From positions 1 through 64,000 of the forward strand of contig NZ_VFWZ01000011.1 in the NCBI RefSeq assembly GCF_006443095.1: 64,000 nucleotides of DNA, in the 5' to 3' direction. The stretch is from Aquimarina algicola (GTDB lineage: Bacteria; Bacteroidota; Bacteroidia; Flavobacteriales; Flavobacteriaceae). Positions 56,037-64,000 of the stretch are shown here, one piece after another (position 1 is the first letter of the stretch; each line of letters opens with the position of its first letter). The position numbers and the translations under genes are program-made. The notes under the pieces are model-generated. The model saw only the letters and a program-made list of their open reading frames with translations, was not told where the DNA came from and did no database searches.

Positions 56037-58913
56037 TTAAAAATTAAAGTTAAGACCAAAACGACTAGACCATCCATAAATCTCATAATCAATCACTTGA
56101 CTTCTATTGGATTGGTATATTACAGTAGGATCATCTAAAAGATTAACAAATTCTGCAAAAATAGTTAGATGGTCATTGAGCTTATAGGAAGCATTCGCGT
56201 CTAATTGATATCGTTCATCAATAAATCGATCAAGATTAGGATCTGTACTTGGTGCAAACAGAGCTGAACTATTATAATTTAATGAAACTCTTGAACTAAA
56301 CTTACCTAGATCATAGGATAATGCTACATTCCATACATTATCGGCTTGCCCGGCAAAGTCAACGTCATCTCTGGTTTCGGTCTCACCCGTATCATCGTTG
56401 ATAAAAGAAAAACTACTTTCGGATTGTACATGAGTATAGTTTGCATATATCCCTAAACCTGAAAGTACACCCGGTAGAAAGTCAAGTTGTCTTGAAAAAT
56501 TAATTTCTGCTCCAAAAAGTGTTGCTTCGTCTCCATTTACAGGAGAAAACCTTCTAAATCCGGCAAATTCTCCTGCATCTACATCTGTAACATCCAGAAA
56601 TATAAAATCGCTGATGTCTTTATAAAAGATTCCTCCAGAAATTACTCCTACACTTTCAAAATAGTTTTCGTATAGTAAGTCTAAGTTTAATACATCTGAA
56701 GGTTTTAGATCGGGGTTACCTGTTCTCAATTCCTGATCTGCAAAGTTTATATTCTCCGCAGGCACCAAATCTTGCAAATTTGGCCTGGCATAGCTACGAG
56801 TTATTGCTCCTCTTATGTTAGATTGATCGTTGATTTTATATTTCAAATGTAACATAGGAAGGAAAAAGTCATAATCATTATTCCCTTGTATCAAATTAGA
56901 AGTTATCTGTTCGTTATCATTAGCCGGCACATCTAACCGAAACGCATCATAGGTAACATCTGTTTTTTCATACCTAACACCTGCCAACACTCTAAGCTTA
57001 TTAAAATCAATTTTACCCTGAATAAAAGTTGCAGTCACATTTTCGCTAGCATCATAAAAAAAGCTATCACTATTTAGCTTAGTAGCATTTTCATCTAATT
57101 CATAAGCATCTATATTATCTAAAAAGTGTTGCAATGCTCTGTTCGGATCAGGAAACTGCCCCATTTCATAGTTTCCATCTAAGATAGAACCACTATTACC
57201 ATCAAGCACTTGTGATAAATTATAAGGCCCGTTAAAACCTGAGTATTCTACAGTATTTCTTCTTCTTAGGTTATCTAGATCTCTATATTTCCCTCCTATT
57301 TTAATTTCACCAAAATTATTACCAAGTGTAAAAGGAACAGTAAAATTTAATCGAGTTACTAAATTATCTCCTCTATTTAATATAGGTTTATCTTGCTGAA
57401 AACTATTGAATTCGTATTCTTCATAATTCTCAAAATCAAAATCAGGTGAAGAAAAAACCGGAAAATCTCTGTTGTCTCTATTCACATCTAGTATCAATCC
57501 ACTTTTTCTAAAAACGAATCGGTCACTTCTTAAAATTCTTTCTGAACGGGTATAGTTAAATCCATAATCTATCTTTCCAAAGTTTCCTAAACCATGTTCT
57601 CCTTCAAAGTTTAGTGTAATATTTTCTCTATCAATCACACGATCATTAATATCGCGCCTTACACGAACGTCTCCATTATCTATGCTTCCTGCCAGATTAG
57701 GATTACTGGGATCTTGATAATTATTACGGGGTCTAAATCTTGTTCTTCTACGTAAAGATTCATCTCTAAGGTCATTATAAATCCCTTTTAAAACAATCTT
57801 TGATGTTGGACTAAACTTATAATCAAAAGTAATGTTTACCCCAATACGTTGTCTTTCATTTTCCTTTGGTCTCAATCTAAAATCGTCGATAACATCAGCT
57901 GTAAAAGAGTTTGGATCATCAGAATCCCCTATTCTTCTATTTCTGTAAGAAGCCTCATATCGTTCTTCTCCGTTAACAGTATTATAATAACTAGCCCCGA
58001 ATAAGACTCCAAACTTGTCCTCTGCAAAACGTTGATCATACTTTAACTTATATATTTGACTTCCTCTTTCGAATAAATCATTATAACCACCGCCAATAGA
58101 TCCTTTAAATCTTGCTTTACTACTTCTCGCTGTTGGAGTTATCAAATTGATAGCACCTCCTACCGCATCTCCATCCATGTCAGGTGTTATAGCCTTGCTA
58201 ATCTCCATAGCTGCCAATTGATCTGCTGATATCAGATCAAGTGATTCTGATCTTCCTCCTGATTCATCTGTTGAAGGGATTTGCTCTCCGTTGATCGATA
58301 CGGTTGTAAAATTTTGTGGAGTGCCTCTAATCTTTACCACAGCTCCTTCTCCATTATCTCTATCTATAGTAACACCAGAAACGCGTTGCATCGCTTCTCC
58401 TACATTTATATCAGGAAACCTATTTACCAAATCTGCAGATACGACTGTTTTGATATTATCAGATGTTCGTTGTAGATTATATGCTCTTTGCTGCCCTTCG
58501 GCACTTCCAGTCACTAAGACTTCTCCTAACTCATTGGTCGAAGGTGTTAATACGATATCTCCCAAATTGATCATATTTGTAGAACCAGTCACTTCGATAA
58601 TTTTGGTAAACGTATCGAATCCTAAATAAGAAATTTCTACCGTATGTGTTCCTATTGGAACTTGATCTAAAGTAAAATAACCATCCCAATTTGTAGAATT
58701 ACCTAAGTTGAGTGCTCTAATAAACACATTAACCCCTGGTAGAGGATCTTGAGTATCGCTGAGAACCTTACCAGTAATCACCATATCATCTTGTTGTACT
58801 ATGGTAATAATGTCTTCTTTTGATTTGTTTTCTACCGCAATAGCCGACTGCATCAGTCCAAAACCAATCAGTAACATCAATACTTTTTTGCAAAATCTCG
58901 TATTCCTATTCAT
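56037..58913 (-). CDS. TonB-dependent outer-membrane receptor (non-SusC type), pectin-locus transporter
   Basis: This 958-residue receptor has a signal peptide (1-25) and a carboxypeptidase-regulatory-like domain (about 45-130, ITGKVLSDTQDPLPGVNVFI). A plug (about 145-265) carries DINVGEAMQRVSGVTIDRDN and VKIRGTPQNFTTVSINGEQ, and the barrel ends SRFGLNFNF. The plug matches the Caulobacter-type TonB receptors used for glycans rather than the SusC type, whose PLYVIDG box is absent. It opens the seven-gene pectin operon. A LacI-type operator lies 95 bp upstream of its start, and a 10-bp inverted repeat sits in the leader. Confidence 0.92.
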   Translation of the reverse strand: MNRNTRFCKKVLMLLIGFGLMQSAIAVENKSKEDIITIVQQDDMVITGKVLSDTQDPLPGVNVFIRALNLGNSTNWDGYFTLDQVPIGTHTVEISYLGFDTFTKIIEVTGSTNMINLGDIVLTPSTNELGEVLVTGSAEGQQRAYNLQRTSDNIKTVVSADLVNRFPDINVGEAMQRVSGVTIDRDNGEGAVVKIRGTPQNFTTVSINGEQIPSTDESGGRSESLDLISADQLAAMEISKAITPDMDGDAVGGAINLITPTARSSKARFKGSIGGGYNDLFERGSQIYKLKYDQRFAEDKFGVLFGASYYNTVNGEERYEASYRNRRIGDSDDPNSFTADVIDDFRLRPKENERQRIGVNITFDYKFSPTSKIVLKGIYNDLRDESLRRRTRFRPRNNYQDPSNPNLAGSIDNGDVRVRRDINDRVIDRENITLNFEGEHGLGNFGKIDYGFNYTRSERILRSDRFVFRKSGLILDVNRDNRDFPVFSSPDFDFENYEEYEFNSFQQDKPILNRGDNLVTRLNFTVPFTLGNNFGEIKIGGKYRDLDNLRRRNTVEYSGFNGPYNLSQVLDGNSGSILDGNYEMGQFPDPNRALQHFLDNIDAYELDENATKLNSDSFFYDASENVTATFIQGKIDFNKLRVLAGVRYEKTDVTYDAFRLDVPANDNEQITSNLIQGNNDYDFFLPMLHLKYKINDQSNIRGAITRSYARPNLQDLVPAENINFADQELRTGNPDLKPSDVLNLDLLYENYFESVGVISGGIFYKDISDFIFLDVTDVDAGEFAGFRRFSPVNGDEATLFGAEINFSRQLDFLPGVLSGLGIYANYTHVQSESSFSFINDDTGETETRDDVDFAGQADNVWNVALSYDLGKFSSRVSLNYNSSALFAPSTDPNLDRFIDERYQLDANASYKLNDHLTIFAEFVNLLDDPTVIYQSNRSQVIDYEIYGWSSRFGLNFNF

Positions 58914-58967
58914 ACTTTATATAGATTAAATTTGAGAATTGTTTGTTTTCCTTTTTTGATGAAATAC

Positions 58968-59004
58968 ATTTTACACTGTCATTTTTAATATAAAAGTGTA
59001 AAAT
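58968..59004 (-). promoter_or_regulatory. Inverted repeat in the TonB-receptor leader
   Basis: ATTTTACACT (58968-58977) and AGTGTAAAAT (58995-59004) are exact reverse complements separated by 17 bases. The element ends 4 bp before operator b and begins 55 bp upstream of the receptor start codon. It could be a second protein-binding site or an RNA hairpin at the 5' end of the message. The strand given is that of the receptor gene. Confidence 0.5.
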
Positions 59005-59007
59005 TTA

Positions 59008-59023
59008 ATGCAATCGATTGCAT
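59008..59023. promoter_or_regulatory. LacI-type operator (site b), upstream of the TonB-receptor operon
   Basis: ATGCAATCGATTGCAT is a perfect 16-bp palindrome with the same 10-bp core as sites a, c and d. It lies 95 bp upstream of the receptor start and would control the seven-gene pectin operon. Confidence 0.85.
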
Positions 59024-59156
59024 ATTATAAAATATTAATGAATTCAGCAAATTTTAGATTAAATTTTGTTTAAAAATTCATTTTTTAACATTAATATTCA
59101 TTAAATTCATATAATTAGCCCATGAAACAACAATTTAATTACATAATTTTATATAT

Positions 59157-59176
59157 ATTGCGCAATCGATTGTATA
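59157..59176. promoter_or_regulatory. LacI-type operator (site c), overlapping the lacI promoter
   Basis: The core CAATCGATTG (59163-59172) has an ATTGCG left arm like site a, but its right arm is TATA, so the palindrome is imperfect. It directly abuts and partly overlaps the TAnnTTTG box at 59173-59180, a position suited to autorepression of lacI-uxaC-uxaB. Confidence 0.82.
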
Positions 59177-59180
59177 TTTG
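59173..59180 (+). promoter_or_regulatory. Bacteroidetes -7 promoter element of lacI
   Basis: TATATTTG matches the TAnnTTTG consensus used by the Bacteroidetes primary sigma factor. It lies 79 bp before the lacI start. A good TTTG -33 element is not obvious at the expected distance. Confidence 0.55.
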
Positions 59181-59259
59181 AATCGTTAATATTTTAAAAT
59201 TAAGTCAATTAAGTTTTGCCTATTTAGATTTCAAAGATTTTCTTTGTCATTTATGCCTA

Positions 59260-60288
59260 ATGAAAACAAAAAAAACAACCATACATGATATTGCTAAAGA
59301 GCTAAACATTACTGCTTCGACAGTTTCTAGAGCCCTGAACAATAATCCCAGGATTAGTGAAGCTACCAAAAAAGCAGTTTTAGGAATGGCCAAAGACCTT
59401 AATTATCAGCCTAATAATCTAGCTGCTGCACTTAGAAAAGGTAAAAGTCAACTCATTGGTATTATTGTTCCTACTATCAATAGGTCTTTCTTTTCTTCTG
59501 TAATTAGAGGGGTTGAAGAAGTAGCTAATAAGTTAAACTATAGGGTAATTGTAAGTCAATCTAATGAAGATGTTGATAATGAAATCGTTACACTAAATGC
59601 GTTACTAAATGCTCGAGTAGATGGAATTCTTGTGTCGATCGGTAAAAACATGGACCGTTTTGAGCATTACCAAGAATTGATTAAAAAAGGGATACCTTTG
59701 GTACTTTTTGATCGTACGACCAACGAAATAAGTACTAGTCAGGTCATTATAGATGATTATTTAGGTGGTTTTCAAGCAACGCAACATCTTATAAAACAAG
59801 GTTGTAGAAAAATAGTGCATTTTACTAATGTCAATCAGGTCAACATTTATAAAGAAAGGTATAGAGGATATCGAGAAGCCCTAAAAGAATACGATATCCC
59901 TTTTGATGAATCCCTTGTGTACAAAAGCAATATGCAATTAGCAGATGGCCGCGAATGCGCAGAAAAACTATTGGCATCCAAAACAGCCTTTGATGCTATT
60001 TTCTCTGCAAGTGATTATGCTGTGGTAGGTGCTATGCAAGTTCTTAAAGAAAATAAAATCAAGGTCCCTGATGATGTAGCTCTTGTTGGGTTTAGTAATG
60101 AGCCTTTTACCTCATTCACTGATCCCGCATTAACTACCGTTAGTCAATTTCCTATTGAGATGGGACAGGCTGCGGCAGAATCTTTTTTTGAAATATTGAA
60201 TTCTAAAAAGAAAAAGTTTATTCCACAAAAAACAGTACTGCAACCTGAGTTAATTATCAGAGCATCCTCACTTAAATTAGATAAGTAA
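59260..60288 (+). CDS. LacI-family transcriptional regulator of uronate use
   Basis: This 342-residue regulator has an N-terminal helix-turn-helix (about 5-50) with IHDIAKELNITASTVSRALN, a hinge helix (NNLAAALRKG) and a periplasmic-binding-protein-like sensor (62-335). It is the first gene of an operon with uxaC (4 bp apart) and uxaB. Four sites with the core CAATCGATTG lie beside the uronate operons, including its own promoter, so it is the obvious binder. A uronate or an early catabolite is the likely inducer. Neither the inducer nor binding is proven by sequence. Confidence 0.93.
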   Translation: MKTKKTTIHDIAKELNITASTVSRALNNNPRISEATKKAVLGMAKDLNYQPNNLAAALRKGKSQLIGIIVPTINRSFFSSVIRGVEEVANKLNYRVIVSQSNEDVDNEIVTLNALLNARVDGILVSIGKNMDRFEHYQELIKKGIPLVLFDRTTNEISTSQVIIDDYLGGFQATQHLIKQGCRKIVHFTNVNQVNIYKERYRGYREALKEYDIPFDESLVYKSNMQLADGRECAEKLLASKTAFDAIFSASDYAVVGAMQVLKENKIKVPDDVALVGFSNEPFTSFTDPALTTVSQFPIEMGQAAAESFFEILNSKKKKFIPQKTVLQPELIIRASSLKLDK

Positions 60289-60292
60289 CACT

Positions 60293-61750
60293 ATGAATGA
60301 GAATAAAAATTTAATGTTTGACACAAAGAGCAATCGATTGCATGATTCTAAGAAGAGTTTTATTGATGAGGATTTTTTATTACAAAATGAGTTTTCTCGA
60401 AGGTTATATCACGGATATGCCAAAAGTTTACCTATCATTGATTATCATTGTCATCTTTCACCTAAAGACATAGCAGAGAACACTCAATTTCAAAATTGTG
60501 CTCAAGTGTGGCTTGCCGGAGATCATTATAAATGGAGAGCTATGCGTACTTTAGGAATCAAAGAAGAATTCATCACGGGGAATGCTCCTGATGAACAAAA
60601 ATTCTTAAAATGGGCAGAGACAGTTCCATATACCATAAGAAACCCTCTTTATCATTGGACACATCTTGAACTTAAAAGATATTTTGATATCGATGAGCTT
60701 TTAACTGATACCAATAGTTTAGAGGTCTACAAAAAAACTACTGATATTCTACAACATAAAAGCCATGCGACACAAGGGCTCTTGAAACAGATGAAAGTAG
60801 AAGTTGTTTGCACTACAGATGATCCTACTGATACTTTGCAACATCATCGAATAGCACAAAAAAATGAAATCAATACATCGTTATTACCCACTTTTAGACC
60901 TGACAAGGCATACGCTATTGAAGAGCCTGTATCTTACTTAGATTATATTAATACCCTAGGCGAATCTTGTAAAACAACTATTGATACCTATACCGATTTA
61001 ATCGACACTCTTAATGACAGGGTCGTTTATTTTCATGAACATGGAGCAAGACTTGCAGATCATGGTCTGGAGCAATTTTATTTTTTTGAACTTGGGACTT
61101 ATAATTGTGAAAAAATCTTCAAAAAACTAAAATCCAAACAAGATATAACTTTAGAAGAAATCCAATATTTCAAATTTGAAACCCTATGGCATCTTTGCCA
61201 AATGTATCATACACAAGGGTGGGTTCAACAATTCCATTTAGGCGCTTTACGTAACACAAATCATAGAATGCTTTCTTTACTTGGTCCTGATACCGGTTTT
61301 GATTCTATCGGAGATTTTTCTCAGGCACTGGCGCTAAGTAAATTTTTAAATCTTCTGGATACCAAAGATCAATTAGCCAAAACCATACTCTACAACCTCA
61401 ACCCGAGAGACAACGAAGTCATGGCTACAATGACAGGAAACTTTAATGACGGGAGTGTAAAAGGAAAAATACAATTCGGATCTGCATGGTGGTTTCTAGA
61501 TCAAAAAGATGGTATGGAAAAACAGCTTAATACGCTATCTAATCTGGGGTTATTAAGCTGTTTTGTAGGAATGTTGACCGATTCACGAAGTTTTTTATCA
61601 TTTCCTAGGCACGAATATTTCCGCCGAATACTTTGCAACCTTATCGGGAAAGATGTCGAGAATGGAGAACTACCTGCCGATGAATCCTGGTTAGGTAAAA
61701 TCATTACTGATATTTGCTATTATAACGCCAAAGAATATTTTCAATTTTAA
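60293..61750 (+). CDS. uxaC: Glucuronate/galacturonate isomerase
   Basis: This 485-residue enzyme of the amidohydrolase fold converts galacturonate to tagaturonate and glucuronate to fructuronate. Family motifs include SLPIIDYHCHLSPKDIAEN (metal-site His-x-His), WLAGDHYKWRAMRTLGI and LGALRNTNHRMLSLLGPDTG. Usual UxaC proteins begin close to the KKSFIDEDFLL segment. Here about 19 extra residues precede it, and the LacI-type core at 60331-60340 is inside that stretch. No Met lies between residue 8 and the conserved core, so the start at 60293 or at Met8 (60314) must be used unless a TTG serves. Confidence 0.95.
   Translation: MNENKNLMFDTKSNRLHDSKKSFIDEDFLLQNEFSRRLYHGYAKSLPIIDYHCHLSPKDIAENTQFQNCAQVWLAGDHYKWRAMRTLGIKEEFITGNAPDEQKFLKWAETVPYTIRNPLYHWTHLELKRYFDIDELLTDTNSLEVYKKTTDILQHKSHATQGLLKQMKVEVVCTTDDPTDTLQHHRIAQKNEINTSLLPTFRPDKAYAIEEPVSYLDYINTLGESCKTTIDTYTDLIDTLNDRVVYFHEHGARLADHGLEQFYFFELGTYNCEKIFKKLKSKQDITLEEIQYFKFETLWHLCQMYHTQGWVQQFHLGALRNTNHRMLSLLGPDTGFDSIGDFSQALALSKFLNLLDTKDQLAKTILYNLNPRDNEVMATMTGNFNDGSVKGKIQFGSAWWFLDQKDGMEKQLNTLSNLGLLSCFVGMLTDSRSFLSFPRHEYFRRILCNLIGKDVENGELPADESWLGKIITDICYYNAKEYFQF
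60330..60341. promoter_or_regulatory. LacI-type operator (site d), inside the 5' coding region of uxaC
   Basis: GCAATCGATTGC is a perfect 12-bp palindrome with the same core as sites a to c. It falls in codons 13-17 of uxaC, encoding SNRLH in the non-conserved N-terminal extension. It could act as a roadblock or as an auxiliary site for looping to site c, about 1.17 kb upstream. Confidence 0.7.
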
Positions 61751-61764
61751 AATGCCATAACAGG

Positions 61765-63180
61765 ATGAAGCAGTTAAATCGAAATACAGTATCTGTCCAA
61801 AAAAGACCTATTAAAGTGCTTCAATTTGGTGAAGGTAATTTTTTGAGAGGGTTTGTAGATTGGATATTTGATATTCTAAATGAAAAAACAGATTTTAATG
61901 GAGACATCCAAATCGTACAACCAATTGAAAACGGTATGGAAATGCTGATTAATCAACAAGAGGGTTTGTACCATGTACTTCTAGAAGGTCTTTTGGATCA
62001 CAAAAAAACACAAAAAACAAGACTCATTACAAGTGTTAGAGGTGTATTAAACCCCTACAAAGATTACAAAGCATTTTTAAAATTAGGAAAAAATCCTGAT
62101 TTAGAATTTATAATATCAAACACTACCGAATCAGGTATAGCTTTAGACGAAAGAGATAAAGATTTTAATACACTTCCCAATTCTTTCCCGGGAAAACTTA
62201 CCGCACTATTATTTTATCGTTTTTTGCACCTAAAAGGTGACAATATCAAACCTATAACTATAATTCCTTGTGAATTAATTGATCGAAATGGGGATAAACT
62301 TAAAGAAAATATTCTTCGTTATGCATGGATATGGAGGTTACCTGATGGATTCAAAATATGGCTCGACAAGAATGTAAGTTTTTGCAATACACTGGTAGAT
62401 AGAATCGTTCCGGGATTTCCTAGAGATACTATCAAAACTGTTCAAAAAAACATAGGTTATGAGGATCATTTGGTTGTAAAAGCAGAACCTTTTCATCTTT
62501 GGGTCATTGAAACTCCAAATGACAACATTCATCAAAAATTACCTATTGAAGGAACAGGATTAAATATAAAATATGTTACGGATAAGACTCCTTATCGAAC
62601 CCGAAAAGTTAGGATATTAAATGGGGCTCATACTGCTCTTGTACCTTTTGGATATTTAAACGGCATAAGATTCGTTAGAGAAGCTGTAGAAAATGAGTTG
62701 ACAATATCTTTTTTACATCAAATAATTTTTGATGAGATCATACCTACACTTGATTTACCAAAAGAGGAATTAGAATATTTTGCTGAAGCAGTTATAGAAC
62801 GTTTCAAAAATCCTTTTATAGATCATTTACTTATAAGTATTGCTTTAAATTCTATTTCTAAATTCAAAGTACGTGTATTACCTACAATTCTTTCGTATCT
62901 CGAAAGAAAAGGGAAATTACCTGAAAAACTAGTACAATCCTTTGCATGGCTTCTTGTTTTTTATAGAGGGTATTATGATGATAAAACAATTCCTTTAAAA
63001 GACGATCAAAGTGTCATCTCTTTCTTCCAGGAAATTTGGAAAAATGAAGACTTAGACACTATTATTGAGAAAATACTAGAAAATACGATGTTATGGGATA
63101 CCAACTTAAACAAAGTTCCTTTATTACATGCTACTTTATCTCATGAGATAAAAAATATCTTGCTAAAAACTGTATTTTAA
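61765..63180 (+). CDS. uxaB: Tagaturonate reductase
   Basis: This 471-residue member of the mannitol dehydrogenase family reduces tagaturonate to altronate with NADH. The N-terminal Rossmann part contains LQFGEGNFLRGFVDWIFD and the conserved ISNTTESGIALD. The C-terminal domain shows the substrate-site signature VRILNGAHTALVPFGYLNG. Compared with fructuronate reductase (UxuB), the FGEGNFLRGFVDW opening is UxaB-like. It follows uxaC by 14 bp and ends the lacI operon. With UxaC and UxaA it completes the route from galacturonate to ketodeoxygluconate. Confidence 0.94.
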   Translation: MKQLNRNTVSVQKRPIKVLQFGEGNFLRGFVDWIFDILNEKTDFNGDIQIVQPIENGMEMLINQQEGLYHVLLEGLLDHKKTQKTRLITSVRGVLNPYKDYKAFLKLGKNPDLEFIISNTTESGIALDERDKDFNTLPNSFPGKLTALLFYRFLHLKGDNIKPITIIPCELIDRNGDKLKENILRYAWIWRLPDGFKIWLDKNVSFCNTLVDRIVPGFPRDTIKTVQKNIGYEDHLVVKAEPFHLWVIETPNDNIHQKLPIEGTGLNIKYVTDKTPYRTRKVRILNGAHTALVPFGYLNGIRFVREAVENELTISFLHQIIFDEIIPTLDLPKEELEYFAEAVIERFKNPFIDHLLISIALNSISKFKVRVLPTILSYLERKGKLPEKLVQSFAWLLVFYRGYYDDKTIPLKDDQSVISFFQEIWKNEDLDTIIEKILENTMLWDTNLNKVPLLHATLSHEIKNILLKTVF

Positions 63181-63384
63181 CCCCATTAAAACAACACTGA
63201 TCAACAAAACGATGTTTAAATTTATAGTTTGATACATCAAAATGAGACATCATTAGGATGAATTCAATTTTGTATCATAAAATAATTAATTATCAAACCT
63301 AAAAAAGTAAGATGTATACATCTTTTTGAAAATTATCGATACTAGAAAAAAGAGACATTTATGAAATTCTTTATTCTGGATATT

Positions 63385-63392
63385 TATTTTTG
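63385..63392 (+). promoter_or_regulatory. Possible -7 promoter element of the AraC-like gene
   Basis: TATTTTTG fits TAnnTTTG and lies 38 bp before the ATG at 63431. The surroundings are very T-rich, so a chance match is possible. Confidence 0.35.
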
Positions 63393-63430
63393 TTTTAAAA
63401 AAAAAGCAATTAATGTAAGTCATAGAATAT

Positions 63431-64000
63431 ATGAAAGCGATTACACTTCCTGATGAGTTGGTACGAGAACCCTCTTTGTCAGTTGGTGTTTTTGATTATA
63501 TTAGTAATCAAGAAATTTCTAAACAACATATTGTTCTCAACAAAAATACTATCAGTTTCTTAAGAGAAGGAACTAAAGAAGTTTTCTCAGAAAATTCGTC
63601 TTTTGCCATTGATAATTCTCAGTTTCTACTGATGAAATCGGGAAAATGTCTGATGACTGAAAAGCTCTCGCAAACTAATAATTACAGAAGTATTTTATTA
63701 TTTTTCTCTAATGAAGTAATTTCAGAATTTATAAGAAAATTTGAGATCCGTACATCTAAACCAAAAATTAATCAGTCTATTCATGCTTTTGAATACGATA
63801 TATTTATTACTCGTTTTGTAGACAGCTTACTAGATATTACCAAATTTTCAAAAGAAATACAGCACAATATTTTAAAGATTAAGTTTGAAGAGTTGATGCT
63901 TTACTTAATTGAATCCAAAGGAACTGATTTTTTATATCCTCTAATTACTGATCCAGGGAATCCATCTCAAAAATTCATTCACACTGTTGAACGCAATAAA
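63431..64000 (+). CDS. AraC-type regulator, N-terminal part (cut by window edge)
   Basis: An open frame starts with ATG at 63431 and runs 190 codons to the right edge without a stop. The visible part, with ISKQHIVLNKNTISFLREG, YRSILLFFSNEVISEFIRKF and KIKFEELMLYLIESKG, resembles the cupin-like sensor half of ExsA-type AraC-family regulators common in Flavobacteriaceae. The DNA-binding helix-turn-helix half would lie beyond the window, so the class is inferred. It is 250 bp downstream of uxaB and probably has its own promoter. Confidence 0.75.
   Translation, partial: MKAITLPDELVREPSLSVGVFDYISNQEISKQHIVLNKNTISFLREGTKEVFSENSSFAIDNSQFLLMKSGKCLMTEKLSQTNNYRSILLFFSNEVISEFIRKFEIRTSKPKINQSIHAFEYDIFITRFVDSLLDITKFSKEIQHNILKIKFEELMLYLIESKGTDFLYPLITDPGNPSQKFIHTVERNK

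Larger units (their letters stand above)
58914..59259. other. Divergent control region between the TonB receptor operon and lacI
   Basis: This 346-bp AT-rich region contains no gene. It carries two copies of the CAATCGATTG operator core (59011-59020 and 59163-59172), an inverted repeat in the receptor leader (58968-59004), and a TAnnTTTG promoter element facing lacI (59173-59180). The two operator cores are 152 bp apart centre to centre, which would allow looping by a tetrameric or paired repressor. I could not place a matching -7 box for the receptor direction. Confidence 0.75.

Noticed and set aside
63181..63430. Possible small gene or RNA between uxaB and the AraC-like gene
   Set aside because: I see only AT-rich sequence, a possible -7 box and no stable hairpin or open frame of note.

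Overview
The window comes from a low-GC marine member of the Bacteroidetes, most likely Flavobacteriaceae (Aquimarina-like is my inference). The signs are SusC/SusD pairs, type IX secretion (T9SS) C-terminal sorting tails on large secreted enzymes, a LytS/LytTR sensor pair, many FGly sulfatases, AT-rich spacers and at least one Bacteroidetes-type TAnnTTTG promoter element. I saw no rRNA, tRNA, CRISPR array, transposase or phage gene. Almost the whole window is devoted to polysaccharide use.

Region 1 (1-1787): the start of an unknown gene, a GNAT acetyltransferase, a truncated MutS-like fragment and the first copy of a three-hairpin repeat.

Region 2 (1788-27982): a chitin and beta-1,3-glucan system. 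On the minus strand lie four T9SS-exported multidomain enzymes (GH64, GH16, a GH5-GH19 fusion and a chitinase with three GH18 domains), a GH20 hexosaminidase, a NagB deaminase fused to an LmbE-like domain, and a SusD/SusC pair. Diverging from susC is a plus-strand operon with a LytS-type kinase, a LytTR regulator and a sodium:solute symporter. The core gene set resembles the chitin utilization locus known from Flavobacterium johnsoniae. The added beta-1,3-glucanases suggest a target that mixes chitin and glucan, such as fungal walls. A 17-bp perfect inverted repeat closes the region.

Region 3 (28060-38605): six minus-strand genes forming a sulfated-galactan island: four S1-type sulfatases, a beta-propeller enzyme that is a candidate GH150 (lambda-carrageenase-like) protein, and a beta-helix lipoprotein matching the GH82 iota-carrageenase catalytic spacing but with one catalytic Asp replaced by Gly. 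It has no SusC/SusD pair of its own.

Region 4 (39025-63180): a pectin/uronate regulon. One operon holds kdgK, eda and a TRAP transporter. The divergent operon holds uxaA, an SDR oxidoreductase and uxuA. A seven-gene operon encodes a TonB-dependent receptor, a beta-helix lipoprotein in place of SusD, two GH28 enzymes, an alpha/alpha-barrel protein, a GH2 enzyme and a Tat-exported enolase-superfamily protein. A lacI-uxaC-uxaB operon completes it. Four palindromes with the core CAATCGATTG sit at these promoters, or inside the start of uxaC, and tie the operons into one apparent LacI regulon. Together the genes give a complete route from surface oligogalacturonides to pyruvate and glyceraldehyde-3-phosphate, and they also cover glucuronate.

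The window ends inside an AraC-like regulator gene (63431 onward).
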